64,000 nucleotides of DNA, from contig JAGTXZ010000006.1 in NCBI GenBank assembly GCA_018398575.1, positions 930,001 to 994,000 on the forward strand. Reading direction: 5' to 3'. The position numbers were made by a program, and so were the translations under genes. Under the pieces are notes generated by a model that was not told where the DNA came from, searched no databases, and saw only the letters and a program-made list of their open reading frames with translations. The stretch is from Ampelomyces quisqualis (Eukaryota; Ascomycota; Dothideomycetes; Pleosporales; Phaeosphaeriaceae). Below are positions 10,724 to 21,922 of this stretch, piece by piece; the stretch's first letter is position 1; every line of letters starts with the position of its first letter.

Positions 10724-13347
10724 ATGTACTCCCGCGACCAATTCATGAACCCTGGTCCTGCACCGCGGCCACCTCCCCGCCTCAACCTCACCCCAAACAC
10801 TAGCAACACCCTCCCGGGCAACATGGCAGGGCTCAGCATGCAGCAATCGCCCGCCTTCAAAAACAGCTCGCAGATGTCGTTGATTCGCACGCAGTCAGAG
10901 AGGAGCCTGTCCTCAACCGCCACGGTCAAGGAGGGCATGGTCAAAGTCAAGGATGAGGGTCTCTTCAAAGCCTTCGCCTGGTCGGACAGGTGGCTCGTGC
11001 TGCGCGAATTCGAGCTGAACTTCTTCAAGAGCGCCAATGCCTCCAAAGTCTCCAACTCGATCCAGTTACGGGATATCCTCGGCGTTGAGCGATCAGATAC
11101 CCAGCCGCTGTCCTTTGAAATCACACGATCTTTGAATCCCAGCAAAGGCTCCTCGCCGCCTCGCGACGGCCCGACCAAGATCATAACATGCAAGGTCGAG
11201 ACCGACGACGATGTCTACTCGTGGATTGACAGCATATACCAGCGATGCCCTAGCATGGGTGGCGTCAGCAACCCCACCAACTTCACACACCGAGTACATG
11301 TAGGCTTCGATCCCAACAGTGGAGCTTTCGTCGGCCTGCCTGTCGAGTGGGAAAAACTGCTCACAGCTTCCGCGCTCACCAAAGATGACTACGCCAAGAA
11401 CCCCAAGGCTGTCCTGGAAGTCCTTGAATTTTACACCGAAAAGCTCGTCAAGCGAGCCGAAGACCCCCAGCAATACCCCAGCCTCACCCCAACACCTTCG
11501 GTCGGTGCGAATGTGGACAAGCAGCTCGGGTATGGCGGAAGCAGTAACTCGGTCGCCCCCCCGCGCCCCGCTCCTCCCGGAACTTACCAGCGCATGGACA
11601 GCTACAGTCTTGGCCAGCAAACTGCTCCCCCGTCGGGCTACACTGGCTCTCAGAATGGTGCGTCACAGCAGGACCGATATGAGCAAGACAGAAGGCGCCA
11701 AGAGGAGCAGGCTCGTGCGCAACGTGACCGTGAAATGCAGAGACAGAGACAGGAATATGAACGACGAGAGCGTGAGGAGCTTGCTGCGTACAATGCTTCG
11801 CTACCACAGAAGAAGATCCCGCTGGCACAACAAGAAGTTACTGGTGGTGATGCACGCGACCCAAGCCCGTCCGGTCAGCCACGTTACAATCCAAGTCGCC
11901 CAGCTCCATCGACGCCAGGCGCGCAGAGAAGCCAACAGCAGTCACAGCAGCCCCCAGGTTCTCTCCGCCAGATGGCAGCGCAGCGTCCTGCTCCGCCTGC
12001 ACCAAAGCAAAATGGCGCCTACAGCACTTCTCCTCAGTCTCAGCCTCCATCTTCCCAGGCACAGAGACCGCCTGTGCAGCCAAACTCAAGCTACCAGGGC
12101 TCGAGCAACCAAGTCCCTCAAGCTCGTCCAGCCAATGGCCAAACACAACAGCAAAAGCAGTACCAAGGCTCTTCGGCCGCGCCCAAGCCTCTGAACGTCG
12201 CGAAGCCTACTGGAGCCCCTGTCAACGATGCAGTCAAGAAGGCCGAGCAAGCCCTTACAAGTAAGCCGAAAGAAGAGGCCCCACGCAAGGACGTGCGCAT
12301 GTCGAGCATGTCTGAGACCGAAGTTATGGCCAAGCTCCGTGAAGTTGTTTCCAAGGACAAGCCACTCGAGTCGTACAACAAGCAGAAGAAGATTGGTCAG
12401 GGTGCCAGTGGGTCCGTTTACGTCGCCCGCATTCGCGAAGGTGCTACCTCGCCAATGGCACGAAGAATCCTTCAGGAGAACGGACCTCGTGCTCAGGTTG
12501 CCATCAAGCAAATGGACCTGCGCAACCAGCCTCGTAAGGAGCTGATTGTTAATGAGATCATTGTCATGAAGGACAGCAAGCACCCCAATATTGTCAACTT
12601 CCTGGACGCGTTCTTGCAAGAGGAGCATTCAGAGTTGTGGGTGGTCATGGAGTTCATGGAAGGCGGAGCCTTGACCGATGTCATTGATAACAATCCTTCC
12701 ATTAGTGAGGATCAGATCGCAACCATTTGCTTCGAGGTAAGCACAACTTGAGACGACGCCATCAGCTACACTAACAAAACGTAGACTTGCAAGGGCTTGG
12801 AACATCTCCACAACCAGAACATCATCCATCGTGACATCAAGAGTGACAACGTCCTCCTCGACGGTCGCGGAAATGTCAAGATCAGTAGGTCTCCATGCTG
12901 ATCTCTTCTCACGCAGATTGCTAACATGCAACAGCGGATTTTGGCTTCTGCGCCAAGCTTACTGAACAGCGCAGCAAGCGCGCCACTATGGTCGGTACCC
13001 CGTACTGGATGGCACCCGAGGTCGTCAAGCAGAAAGAGTATGGCAACAAGGTCGATATCTGGTCCCTGGGTATCATGGCCATTGAGATGATCGAGTCTGA
13101 ACCGCCGTACCTGAATGAGGAGCCACTCAAGGCGCTGTACCTGATTGCGACCAATGGCACTCCGCGTCTCAAGAAGCCCGATAAGCTTTCCAAGGAGCTC
13201 AAGGCTTTCCTTTCGGTCTGTCTATGCGTCGACGTCAAGTCGCGAGCCAGTGCCTCTGAGCTCATGACTCACGACTTCCTGAAGAGCGGGTGTAGCCTGA
13301 ACAGCCTCTCCCAACTTCTCAACTTCAGGAAGAACGGTAGCCATTAG
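10724..13347 (+). CDS. CLA4: p21-activated protein kinase of the Cla4 type, 841 aa
   Basis: Ser/Thr kinase activated by Cdc42/Rac, acting in polarity, septation and septin assembly. Exons 10724-12736, 12785-12884 and 12935-13347, with introns of 48 and 50 bp. Order of domains: PH domain from about residue 68 (VKEGMVKVKD ... WSDRWLVLREFELNFFK), CRIB from about 181 (SNPTNFTHRVHVGFD), a long Gln/Pro/Ser-rich linker, and a kinase domain from about 550 to the end. Kinase motifs: GQGASGSVY, VAIKQMDL, HRDIKSDN, DFGFC (the Cla4-type form) and GTPYWMAPEVV. PH plus CRIB plus kinase separates Cla4 from Ste20, which lacks PH. The tail FLKSGCSLNSLSQLL is also Cla4-like. Confidence 0.95.
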
Positions 13348-14127
13348 AGCGATCTTGGATCAAGTCTACGAACAAGCCCGCACCTTCGAAGCATCTTGAC
13401 TCGCATTTTCTTACAGGTCCTGGCGTTGGTCGATACCCTTTCTGTGCGCATTCTCATCAAAGGTTCTCACACGGTTCATAAAATGCCAGTTTGTGGCGGC
13501 TATACATTTCACAAGTCGTTGAGCGAGTGGTCGTTGAGCCACCATCCATCTGGTCCTGGATCATCATCTACAACTCTCTCCAAAGTAGGTGTTGACAGTG
13601 CTTGGAATTTGTGCTTTTGGTTTGCGGTGTCTCGTCCTCTTCTCGACCCCTTGCGTGGCGGTGGATCGATATTAGTGAGTGGTTCCTGGGAGGCCATACG
13701 AGTTGCAAGCAATGCATATAAACATCCAGCGTCATGGATGGGAGAAATTGGCGCTAACCCCAAGCTTTCAGAGCAAGCTCCTGAACTAGCATAACCATTC
13801 GATTGACCAATTTTGGATACAAGTTCATCTACCTACATCAGACCAGTAAAACCGGAAGAATGTATCGCAGCTAATAGGCGCATCGTTGCGCGTTGGAGTG
13901 GAAATGGCTGCCTTTCCTGGATTTCCTTCTGGATGTACTAGGAGGAACTGGCACGAAATACGAGACAGATTACCAGGCGCATTTGGAGTGGTTACAATAA
14001 ACGATTGCAAATGGAAAACATAACATACAACTAAACAATCAAACCTGCAATTCAAAGTCGCTATCTAAAACTCCTTAAATGTAAATCAGTAGCGATAGTG
14101 CTTGCCAAGAGGAAACAGCCTCTACGC
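13348..14127. other. Intergenic, no gene seen
   Basis: 3' side of the PAK gene. Open frames here are short or overlapping on both strands and show no recognisable motif. Confidence 0.4.
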
Positions 14128-14470
14128 AAGCTCCTTTACTTTATTTTTATAAAGTCTATTACTATTATACCTTATGTATTATTTACAAAGCTAATATAGT
14201 TCTTACACAGATTATACTATTACAAGCAATAATCTAATATTATTTATTAGAATTTTAGGCCTAGGTATATATCTCTTATATTATATTTCTAATTTATATA
14301 TATATTAAGTTCTTTAAAAAAAGATACTTAATATAATTCTTAGACTCTATTCTACTTACTACCCTAGGTACTTCTAATCTAGTTGTTATATATATATAAA
14401 CTATTTTTTACTAAGATTCTATACTTTTTTAGGTTGCTATAGAAGAAGACAATATTATAAGAAGATAGGG
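14128..14470. repeat. AT/TpA-rich block, RIP-like
   Basis: About 340 bp made almost only of A and T, with many TATA and TTAT steps and very few C or G, abruptly set in DNA of normal composition. This is the usual look of a transposon remnant mutated C-to-T by RIP. No coding capacity survives and no terminal repeats are recognisable, so the parent element is unknown. Confidence 0.65.
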
Positions 14471-14853
14471 ACTGTAGATCCGCTAGTATACACTGTAGTA
14501 AAGTGTAAACTAGGCTTAGTAGAGGTTCTACAAGGTTGGAATTGAATTGGGAAAGAAAGCGGCCTTGTCTGTGTGGAGTCTGCTACTGTAGGAGTTGTTT
14601 GGTAGTTGTTGCGCGCTTTTATGCTGGAGTGAGATGGGTCTGGTAAGCCTGCTCTAGAGAGGTATAGGTTGCATTTGTAACGCTAGACCTCTTTTCGTAA
14701 TAAATGCCTTGCGTTGGACTTGGGAGTTTTTTTTTTGGTTTTAGGAACAGGGTTTGCGAGGTTTGATATTGTATGTTGACGTGGGGCCAAGAAGTTCCAA
14801 GTGCAAGTATGCATGGGAAAAGCTGGCGTACACGTGCCGAAAGGGCGAGCTAT
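14471..14853. other. Intergenic flank of the AT-rich block
   Basis: Composition returns toward normal with GTAGT-type repeats and a T10 homopolymer near 14730. No gene or RNA recognised. Confidence 0.35.
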
Positions 14854-17399
14854 TTATGGTGACTTGTGCTCCGTTGGATGGTTCTGGCTTTTCTCCTGTG
14901 GGACAACGATGTCCCTCGGGGCATGCATAGAAGTGAGCATCGGAGGGGAGGTGCTTGCATCGACTCTGTGCAACGGCAGATGTTGCGCTTCGTACGTGGC
15001 TCGCACAATAGACTGCCCCATTGTTGGTCGATACTTTGCTTCTCTCGACCATGTCAACACTCGCGTATCAGTCGAGCGTCGAAGGCGGCAAGCGCCTAGG
15101 ATCCGATTGATCCACCGAGCGAGAAGTGACACCGGATATCGTATCCAATATGTGTAGCGACGAAAGCGGCGAACACGCCGTAAACCAGCCATGGCATCGT
15201 TGTAGTTTTCGGTGCTGAGATGGGCTTGGATGAGCCACTGCACGCTTGTCAGCAAGCACGTCACGTCGCGCAAGAGGAAATGTGGGATCGCGGACTTGGA
15301 ATACAAGGTAGCTCATCCCCGAGCCCATGACTACGCAGGTCATGACTGTTCCCTGGATCCAGTACCTCACCACTAGCGGACTATCAGCCACGTTGAACTG
15401 CGTGAAGTCAAGGTAGCCACCTAGTCCGCCCCAGCTAGACGTCATGCAAGTGCAGTTGTTGAACGCTCCGATTGTTTGCGCGAATATGAGATAGCATGCC
15501 CATATCATGTTGAAGCACTCGAGTGGCGTGAAGAAGGCGCGTTGAAGCCAGTTGCGGGTGGTTAGGTTCTGAAGAGTGGCGAAGTGGTTTTGTACGCTCT
15601 GACGCGTGGTGTCGAGTCTTTGGTTTTTGTGCCGAATTGGTAGCAAACGTACCATCGACAATGCAATTTGCAAGACTGCGTTTTCGATTTTCTGTAGTAC
15701 ATGGGAGAGAATGAGTTTCGACGTGGCTAGCCCAGGCAGTGAAGTATGTTTAGGACCGACATGGTGGCCATGAGTAAGATGTTGTGAGTAGGCCTCGACA
15801 TTGGAATGAAACTGATCGTGCTTCCGGAGTGGAGATGTGAGCCACCAAGTCAGAACCTCTGCCAAGAGCAATACGAAGGCTACGACGAAGAAGATCATGT
15901 AGCCGCCAGTTCGACACCCAAGACCTACTGTAGGCGTGTTAAAAGATAGAATGAATGCGCCGGCGCTAGTTCCCCCAACCAAGTAAACAGCGGCGACGAC
16001 TTGCCATAGTTGGCGTCCATCGCTATCGATGTTGGGTCAGCCTTGAAGAATTGCCTCACTTGTCGATAGACTCACAACCAAGTGAAGCCGCGGTCTACCT
16101 GCCCTAGCACAAGCGCAGCTCTCGCCTCTCGTGTGTTGTACAGCCATCCTCTCCCATGTTCCGCGACATATGTCTTCTCGATATCTGTCAAGATGGCATA
16201 CGCAGCTCCGTAGTGAAATCTTGTTCTCGCCTGCCCCGAGAACCCACAAAAGTAGTCGCCTTTTATGACATCTGCCCTTGACGCAATCTTATCAACCCAG
16301 TAAGCCATTCTTTGTGCTTCAGGCATGTCGCGAAAAGATGCGATGAAGTCTCTGCGAACATCATTGTCAAGGAGCGAATCGCAAACAGCGTCGACGAGTT
16401 TATTCAGTTTGCGCTCGATGTCATCGGACGCGACCGGATTGCGATCTAGTATGGAGCAGAGAATGAGAATTGGAAGCCAGGATACAAAAAGGCCCATGGC
16501 AAGATTGTGTGCTTGAATATTACTGCCGACGTCGCTGAAAGCTATAAATGAAGTCAGGCGAGGAAACTCGTCGCCGAGTGTTCAAACATACCTGCTTCAA
16601 TGGAGATGCCGAGCGCAAATACGAACCACAACGTGCTGATGAAGATGGGCACAACGCCTCTTCGACGATTGCTCCGTAGATCCTGAGCTAGCCGAGTCCG
16701 CTTCTGACTGAGCGTCTTTTCTCTCCCGACCAGTTTCAATTCTTGACTGAATAAAGCGATACGTAGGAGGCCTTCGGCTTCGCGCGTCATGGATATTACA
16801 GGCTTCATCTTGTATTGGTTCAGGTTCATTAAGATGTAGAATGAGTCGCGCATACTGGCAAATTCACTGTCGGCAGGAGGTGTTCCGTTGTAAGCAACAG
16901 ACATATCCACTTGACATAGGTCAGTCACATCGAAAGCGATAGTATAGAGTCTGAAGTATACCAAAGAGTGCGCATCTCCCGCTGATCTCAATGTCCCACA
17001 AGATGCTTGCAAGACTGCTGATCGGACTTCCAATCCAACGATTGATAGCTTTGACCGTTCTCCAGAACGCATTGCTCTCAAATGGTGCTTGCAACAGCGT
17101 CCCCAGGATAGGGAGCACCCACGTTGTGATTGTCGCAGATGTTTCCGCCCACGGATAGTATGCGCTACCGGTGCCACAGAGAGCTGTGCAACCTTCGTAG
17201 CTGATTTGCGTACGCGGACTAGCGGGCACGTTGACTACGGAGCCACTATAGTTGTAGCGTGCGATCAGCGAATCATTCGACATGTAAAGTTTCCCGCACT
17301 GCGTGAAGTCTGGAGTATGCATATTCATTCGATGTTGATCAGGAAAGCATATACACGCTGCGGCGGTTGATAGTCGTTGCTGAGCCCAAGATATGCCAT
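14854..17399 (-). CDS. Uncharacterised multi-span membrane protein, about 758 aa
   Basis: Member of a Pezizomycotina-restricted family of hypothetical integral membrane proteins with no known role. Six exons by splice signals: 17399-17357, 17309-16962, 16909-16592, 16541-16076, 16022-15305, 15237-14854; introns 47-67 bp, all in frame. Visible landmarks: a Cys-rich lumenal-looking start (QCGKLY, CTALCGTGSAYYPW), spans at TITTWVLPILGTLLQAPF, IFISTLWFVFALGISIEA, NLAMGLFVSWLPILILCSI, QVVAAVYLVGGTSAGAFILS, YMIFFVVAFVLLLAEVLTWW and NMIWACYLIFAQTIGAF, then a conserved C-terminal HLSTENYNDAMAGLRR. The last exon is the least certain; the stop could be earlier if another intron exists. Topology looks like a transporter or receptor, but no catalytic motif is present. 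Confidence 0.75.
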
Positions 17400-17738
17400 C
17401 TTGGAGAACAAAGCAGATGATGCGGGCTTATATAGACTTAGGAGTTTGGCTACACGAGATAAGCCTTGTGCGTCGTTTTTGGCTTTGTGTGGTTGCTAAT
17501 GCAAATGATTGCTGCAAAAGTCCATGTGGCGCACTGATGCAAATGCGCGAACTGTCCAACTATAGCCGATTGGTTGTGGTTGTCATGCATGTACATCGTA
17601 GAAGTTCTGGATTGTGCCAACTAACGCGGATCGACACTGCAGCTGCATGTAGGTAGGGGTCGCACAAATCCCGGAAAGAAGCAACTAGGTTGCTCGATCA
17701 CTGGTCAATTCAATGATCTGGTCATAAACCCAGATTGC

Positions 17739-18711
17739 TCACTGGACAATCGAGCTGGTGTCGATCCGATAGCCAAACTTCAGCAGATCCTGCTCTTCAA
17801 TGCTATGTTTCTTCTCCAAGAGCTCATCAACATACCATTTCGCATTCAACAATCTGCCATTCAGCCACATCCTCTTCTCTTGGCTAAGCCACACGCAGAA
17901 TGCCCCACAGAGTCTAACATCATCAGTAAGGCCTAAGTTTGATTAACGATGATAGTTTGACAAGGCCCGATTGTTGAGAACATACATGGTCGAAAACTCT
18001 CTGGCGTCGTCTTGTTCGCCATCTCCGTTTGTACAGCTCCAGGATGGACTGCGACGGCTAAGACACCTTCAGCACCATATTGCTCGGATAAGAACTCGAC
18101 AAATCGCGCTTGTGCGAATTTCGAGATGCAGTAGGCTGTATTTGCAATATGCCCGCTAGTGATCAGGGCGGCAAATGAGTTTACGACTATAAAGGTCTTC
18201 GCGCTACCACTTTCTTTGAGTAGCGGAATGAAGTAATGCGCAACGTTGTACGTGCCAACGACATTGACATTGAAAACGTCCTGAAAATCTTGTCACCTTC
18301 GTCGACCTTGAGAACCACAGGCCCCGAATAACCAGAGTTGAAGACAATAATGTCCAGCTTGCCATATCTCTCTTTAACGCATTTCGCGAGCTCAGCAACA
18401 CTGGCAGGACTCGTGATGTCGGCTTCGACAACTGTGGTCTTCACCGAAGGTGCCAATTTCCTGGCAATCTGGCCAACTGCTCCAAGCTTTTTGGAAGATG
18501 AACCGCGTGCTGCAAGCATCAGATTTGTCACACAACCCTTCGCGTATGCATAAGCGATACCTGCGCCGATTCCCCGCGATGCGCCGATGACGAGGACACT
18601 GAGTGCAGCAGGCAGTTTGATGTACTGCGGGTCGATAGTCGCACTTGCTTTGCTGTGCTGTGCCTTGGTGAATGCAGAGGCTAGGAGGGCATCCTTATTT
18701 TGTTGAGACAT
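17739..18711 (-). pseudogene. Short-chain dehydrogenase/reductase with a one-base frameshift
   Basis: NAD(P)-dependent oxidoreductase, Rossmann fold. The first frame (18711 down to about 18290) carries the cofactor motif GASRGIGAG and VFNSGYSGP. At about 18281-18290 the match moves to another frame that carries NVNVVGTYN, the active-site YCISK and AVHPGAVQT. One missing base explains this; no GT-AG intron of normal size fits (candidates are 16-26 bp). A normal 53-bp intron (17985-17933) then joins the C-terminal exon ending at 17739 (LCGAFCVWLSQEKRMWLNGR). Everything apart from the single shift looks intact, so it is either a very young pseudogene or an assembly error. Substrate unknown. Confidence 0.75.
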
Positions 18712-19875
18712 GTGGTAGGATTCTGGGTATCCACTGGCAAGCATCTGAGCCCCTGGCGATGCGGATGTGATTACTTGTAGCCTATGCCACACAAACTTGA
18801 AAGCCACACCACTCATGATGACTCATAAAGGCGATGATTCCGTGGGTCCTGCACCAGGCAATAGATATCGTAACGCAAGCTTTAAAAAACTGTCTCCTCC
18901 TTTCCTTCTGTGCCTTCCAGACGGCACCGTAACAATTTCTAGCTGCATCTACACCACATTTTCCTCTAGCTCTTTCTTTCCTTGCTCCGCTACTTTCGAA
19001 TACTTGAAATCCAGCACTAGTGGATTTGATGGGTACTGGCGATATATATCTTCGAGAGGAAAATTTGGATTGGACCGCCGGATCTGCAACTCATGCATTT
19101 GTTCCTCTAAAACCACAATGCGGTTGAGAGGCAAAGGGGTCGTGGTCTCTGGAGGAAAGTCTGTGATCGCTCTAATCCTCCTGTGGCATCTTCATCGACA
19201 TGTATTCGTTCTGAGGATCCTCGGTTTATTTCCTCGGACTCATACCACGTTTCGCTGATTGATCATAACTCCGTACGTATAAATCTCGTCCGTTCCCTCG
19301 TCTGTCCTAGGTATTAGTAGGTACATCAAAGAGCAAATCTAAAGCACGTGGCAAATTCTCGACCTGCGAAAGTTTGTAAGAGGTTGTCGTCACTCGCCAA
19401 GGAAATCCGCAGTGATCTTCATCCGGCGCTTCCGCTTAAAGATTTTGCACAGCCACAATACCAAGCTTTCCGCTAGGTGAAGTTCCGCCAATGTCCGCCC
19501 AGCAATGTAGTCGTGCTCTAGAACATTTGCCAGGTTTCTACTATGCCAGTAGCAGTCTAGGCAGCCCTGTCGACCTAGTGTCAAACGTCATGCAATTCTG
19601 CGGGTACAATTCCATGGCTTGGCACGTTCTTTGCGGCATCTGTCCGTACATGCCTCAACAGGTAACTTCAGGCCGGGTTATCCAGAAGAATACTTGGCAC
19701 AACCTCCAGATTTAGCACATAAGTAGATCAATTGCCCCGCATTTTGGAAGCATAACACCAAAATTTACAACATCATCGTTCAAACTACTTGTACAATCTG
19801 GTACATGTACTTTATCGAATATATTCATAGGTTAATCCAAATCACACAAATTCTTTGCCAACGCTACCTACCTAA
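18712..19875. other. Intergenic with two unassigned small minus-strand frames
   Basis: Minus-strand frames at 19134-18949 (61 codons, with MHELQIRRSNPNFPLEDIY) and 19584-19390 (64 codons, Lys/Arg-rich end) have protein-like composition but no good ATG context, no recognised family and no convincing splice partners. They could be gene remnants. A CACGTG lies at 19345-19350 upstream of the TENA-domain gene. Confidence 0.3.
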
Positions 19876-20835
19876 ATGCCTCAACACCACCCCGGCACGT
19901 TCGTCGCGCACAACAACCTCGACCGCACAGATGTCCCATGGGCGCTAACAACACATCTCCTATCTATCAACCACGAACAACTACTCCGCATCACACACCA
20001 TGAGTTTCTTGCACGAGCAGCCAATGGCACGCTACCCAAACCCCTCGTAGCGCAATGGCTCGCCAATGACCTGCAATACCTCAAAATCTACAAAGCCATC
20101 AGCGAGCAAACCCTCTCCACGGTCCAGCACGTCCACCCCTCGTCTGCCCCCTCAGACACCGAGGATCTCCAAACCCGCCTCATTTCCTGGCTCGAAGCCG
20201 CCATCCAAAACGGCAATCGCGAAGAGACATTCTTCCAAGAAGTGGCCGATATCTACCAAATCGACCTTTCTATCACCGCAGCAACTAAAAACGAAGGCCT
20301 GCGACGCTATGAAGCGCTTTTCAGCACCTTCAGCACAAGTGATTGCAACGCGTTTCTGCCATGGCTCGAAGGCGCGGTGTTGCTCTGGGCAATGGAAAAA
20401 GTCTACTACGAAGCGTGGAGTTGGGCGCGTCGACAAGATGCGCAGTCTTCGCCGCGTACGTTTGATAAGGATTTGGATGGCGGTGCGATGAGGCGCGAGT
20501 TGATTCCGAACTGGTCGAACCGGGATTTCATGATGTTTGTGGAACAGTTGGAGAGGATTTTGAATGAGGCTGTTAGCACGGCGGTGAAGGGGGATGATGG
20601 GGTGTGGGCGCAGGTTAAGAGTCGGACGGATGCGGTGTGGCAGGCAGTCCTGGATGCTGAGGAGGCGTTTTGGCCGGATGTTGCTGGAGCAGGGATGGAG
20701 CAGACTGGTGTGGAGAGGGAGCTTGATGGAAGCACTCTGAACGGCACTGATGAGATGAGAAAGTCAGCAGACGTGGACTGCGAGAAGTGCGAAATGGTCG
20801 GAAATGGGCAAGCGCGATTGCAGGCAACTGCTTAG
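19876..20835 (+). CDS. TENA/THI-4 domain (haem-oxygenase-like) protein, 319 aa
   Basis: All-helical domain of the TENA/THI-4 superfamily, known from thiaminase II and thiamin salvage; the stand-alone fungal members of this length are mostly uncharacterised. Single exon. The family pattern shows in LPKPLVAQWLANDLQYLKIY near residue 55, the mid-domain FLPWLEGAVLLWAMEKVYYEAW near 160, and WSNRDFMMFVEQLERILN near 215. About 60 C-terminal residues after the domain are acidic and variable. No thiamin genes are adjacent, so a role in thiamin metabolism is only a family-level possibility. Confidence 0.8.
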   Translation: MPQHHPGTFVAHNNLDRTDVPWALTTHLLSINHEQLLRITHHEFLARAANGTLPKPLVAQWLANDLQYLKIYKAISEQTLSTVQHVHPSSAPSDTEDLQTRLISWLEAAIQNGNREETFFQEVADIYQIDLSITAATKNEGLRRYEALFSTFSTSDCNAFLPWLEGAVLLWAMEKVYYEAWSWARRQDAQSSPRTFDKDLDGGAMRRELIPNWSNRDFMMFVEQLERILNEAVSTAVKGDDGVWAQVKSRTDAVWQAVLDAEEAFWPDVAGAGMEQTGVERELDGSTLNGTDEMRKSADVDCEKCEMVGNGQARLQATA

Positions 20836-21922
20836 GGTGTTGGCTCTGCCATCATGTTTGTTCTGCACGCTTGAGCGGTCTTCTCCCTAGTTCTTCAGCT
20901 CCTGTTGCAATTATATGCTATCTTCACTGAACTATAACACATTGTTACGGAGTGTGTTATGCGCATGTTTGTTTACACCTGCAACGTTGAGTGTTTACTG
21001 AGACTCGCCACGACGATTCCATGGTCCGTGCACAGTCCTTTGAGCTGGTCTTGCACCCGCATTCTGCTCTTGTCTATCCCTCACCTCGATCGCACCTCAA
21101 ATACACACATTGCGAGGCGCTTCAGATAACGCTAGCATGGTGTCCTCGACTTCCAGGGCCGCCTCCAGCCATGCGATCGTTGGCAGCACGCAAGCCCTCG
21201 CCAGAATTGCAACGCTGCCAACCAACATTGGCTCCTATATCATCCACGATAAAGTCGGTCGCTGTAGCGTAGGCGTGCTCCGCGTTGTCTCGAAGACCGC
21301 CAAAGCGAAGATAGACCATTCCTTTCGCGCCTGTTTCACTGTCAAGTTTGTCTACTTCGACGTGTGCAGCCTGACACAGCTCCTCCTCATGTCGTTCACG
21401 GAGATGTACGACTCGTCGATAAGGGGCCGAGTATTCGCTGAAGATGCGAGATACACGATCCTGTCTCATCCGAAGAAGTGCGACGAATCTCTGCACGAGA
21501 TAGTAGCGGCGAGGGCGACAGCAATAGAACTTCCCAGCCAACAGGCGACGCCAGTCTTGCTCATGATGGTCGCTTTCGCGGGTCTCTCAAACTTGACGAT
21601 TATCAAGATCGATTCGAGCCTGCAGCGCTAATATTCATTTTGTCAAGCCTCGCTCGCCTTGATAGGCTGAGATCAGCTGATGTCGTGGAAAATACCTCTT
21701 ACCTTCATGGAGCTTCAGGATTCTTTTGCTCCGCTACAGTTGTGGCTCATAAAATTAGGTCAACTGCAAGTCGGTCCAGGTCGGGAGGACAAGCGAACTT
21801 GCAAGGATCTCGTGTTAGCGCATGCCAAGCTCGTAGCAAAATTGATCCCGGCAAAACTTCGAAAAACTTCAAGCTCGACCGCATCGTGAATTGCAACATA
21901 GCTCCCACCCACATCCATAGCA
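20836..21922. other. Intergenic, overlapping open frames of doubtful status
   Basis: A plus-strand frame (21110-21631) and a minus-strand frame (21541-21122) overlap. Neither shows a known motif or clear codon bias, so neither is called. The right end must hold the CBF5 promoter. Confidence 0.35.

Noticed and set aside
15621..15660. Possible extra intron in the orphan membrane protein (GTACGT ... AAAG, about 38 bp)
   Set aside because: The frame reads through without stops and the segment is shorter than all other introns here.
21110..21631. 173-codon open frame upstream of CBF5
   Set aside because: It overlaps a similar-sized frame on the other strand, has no motif and no clear codon bias.
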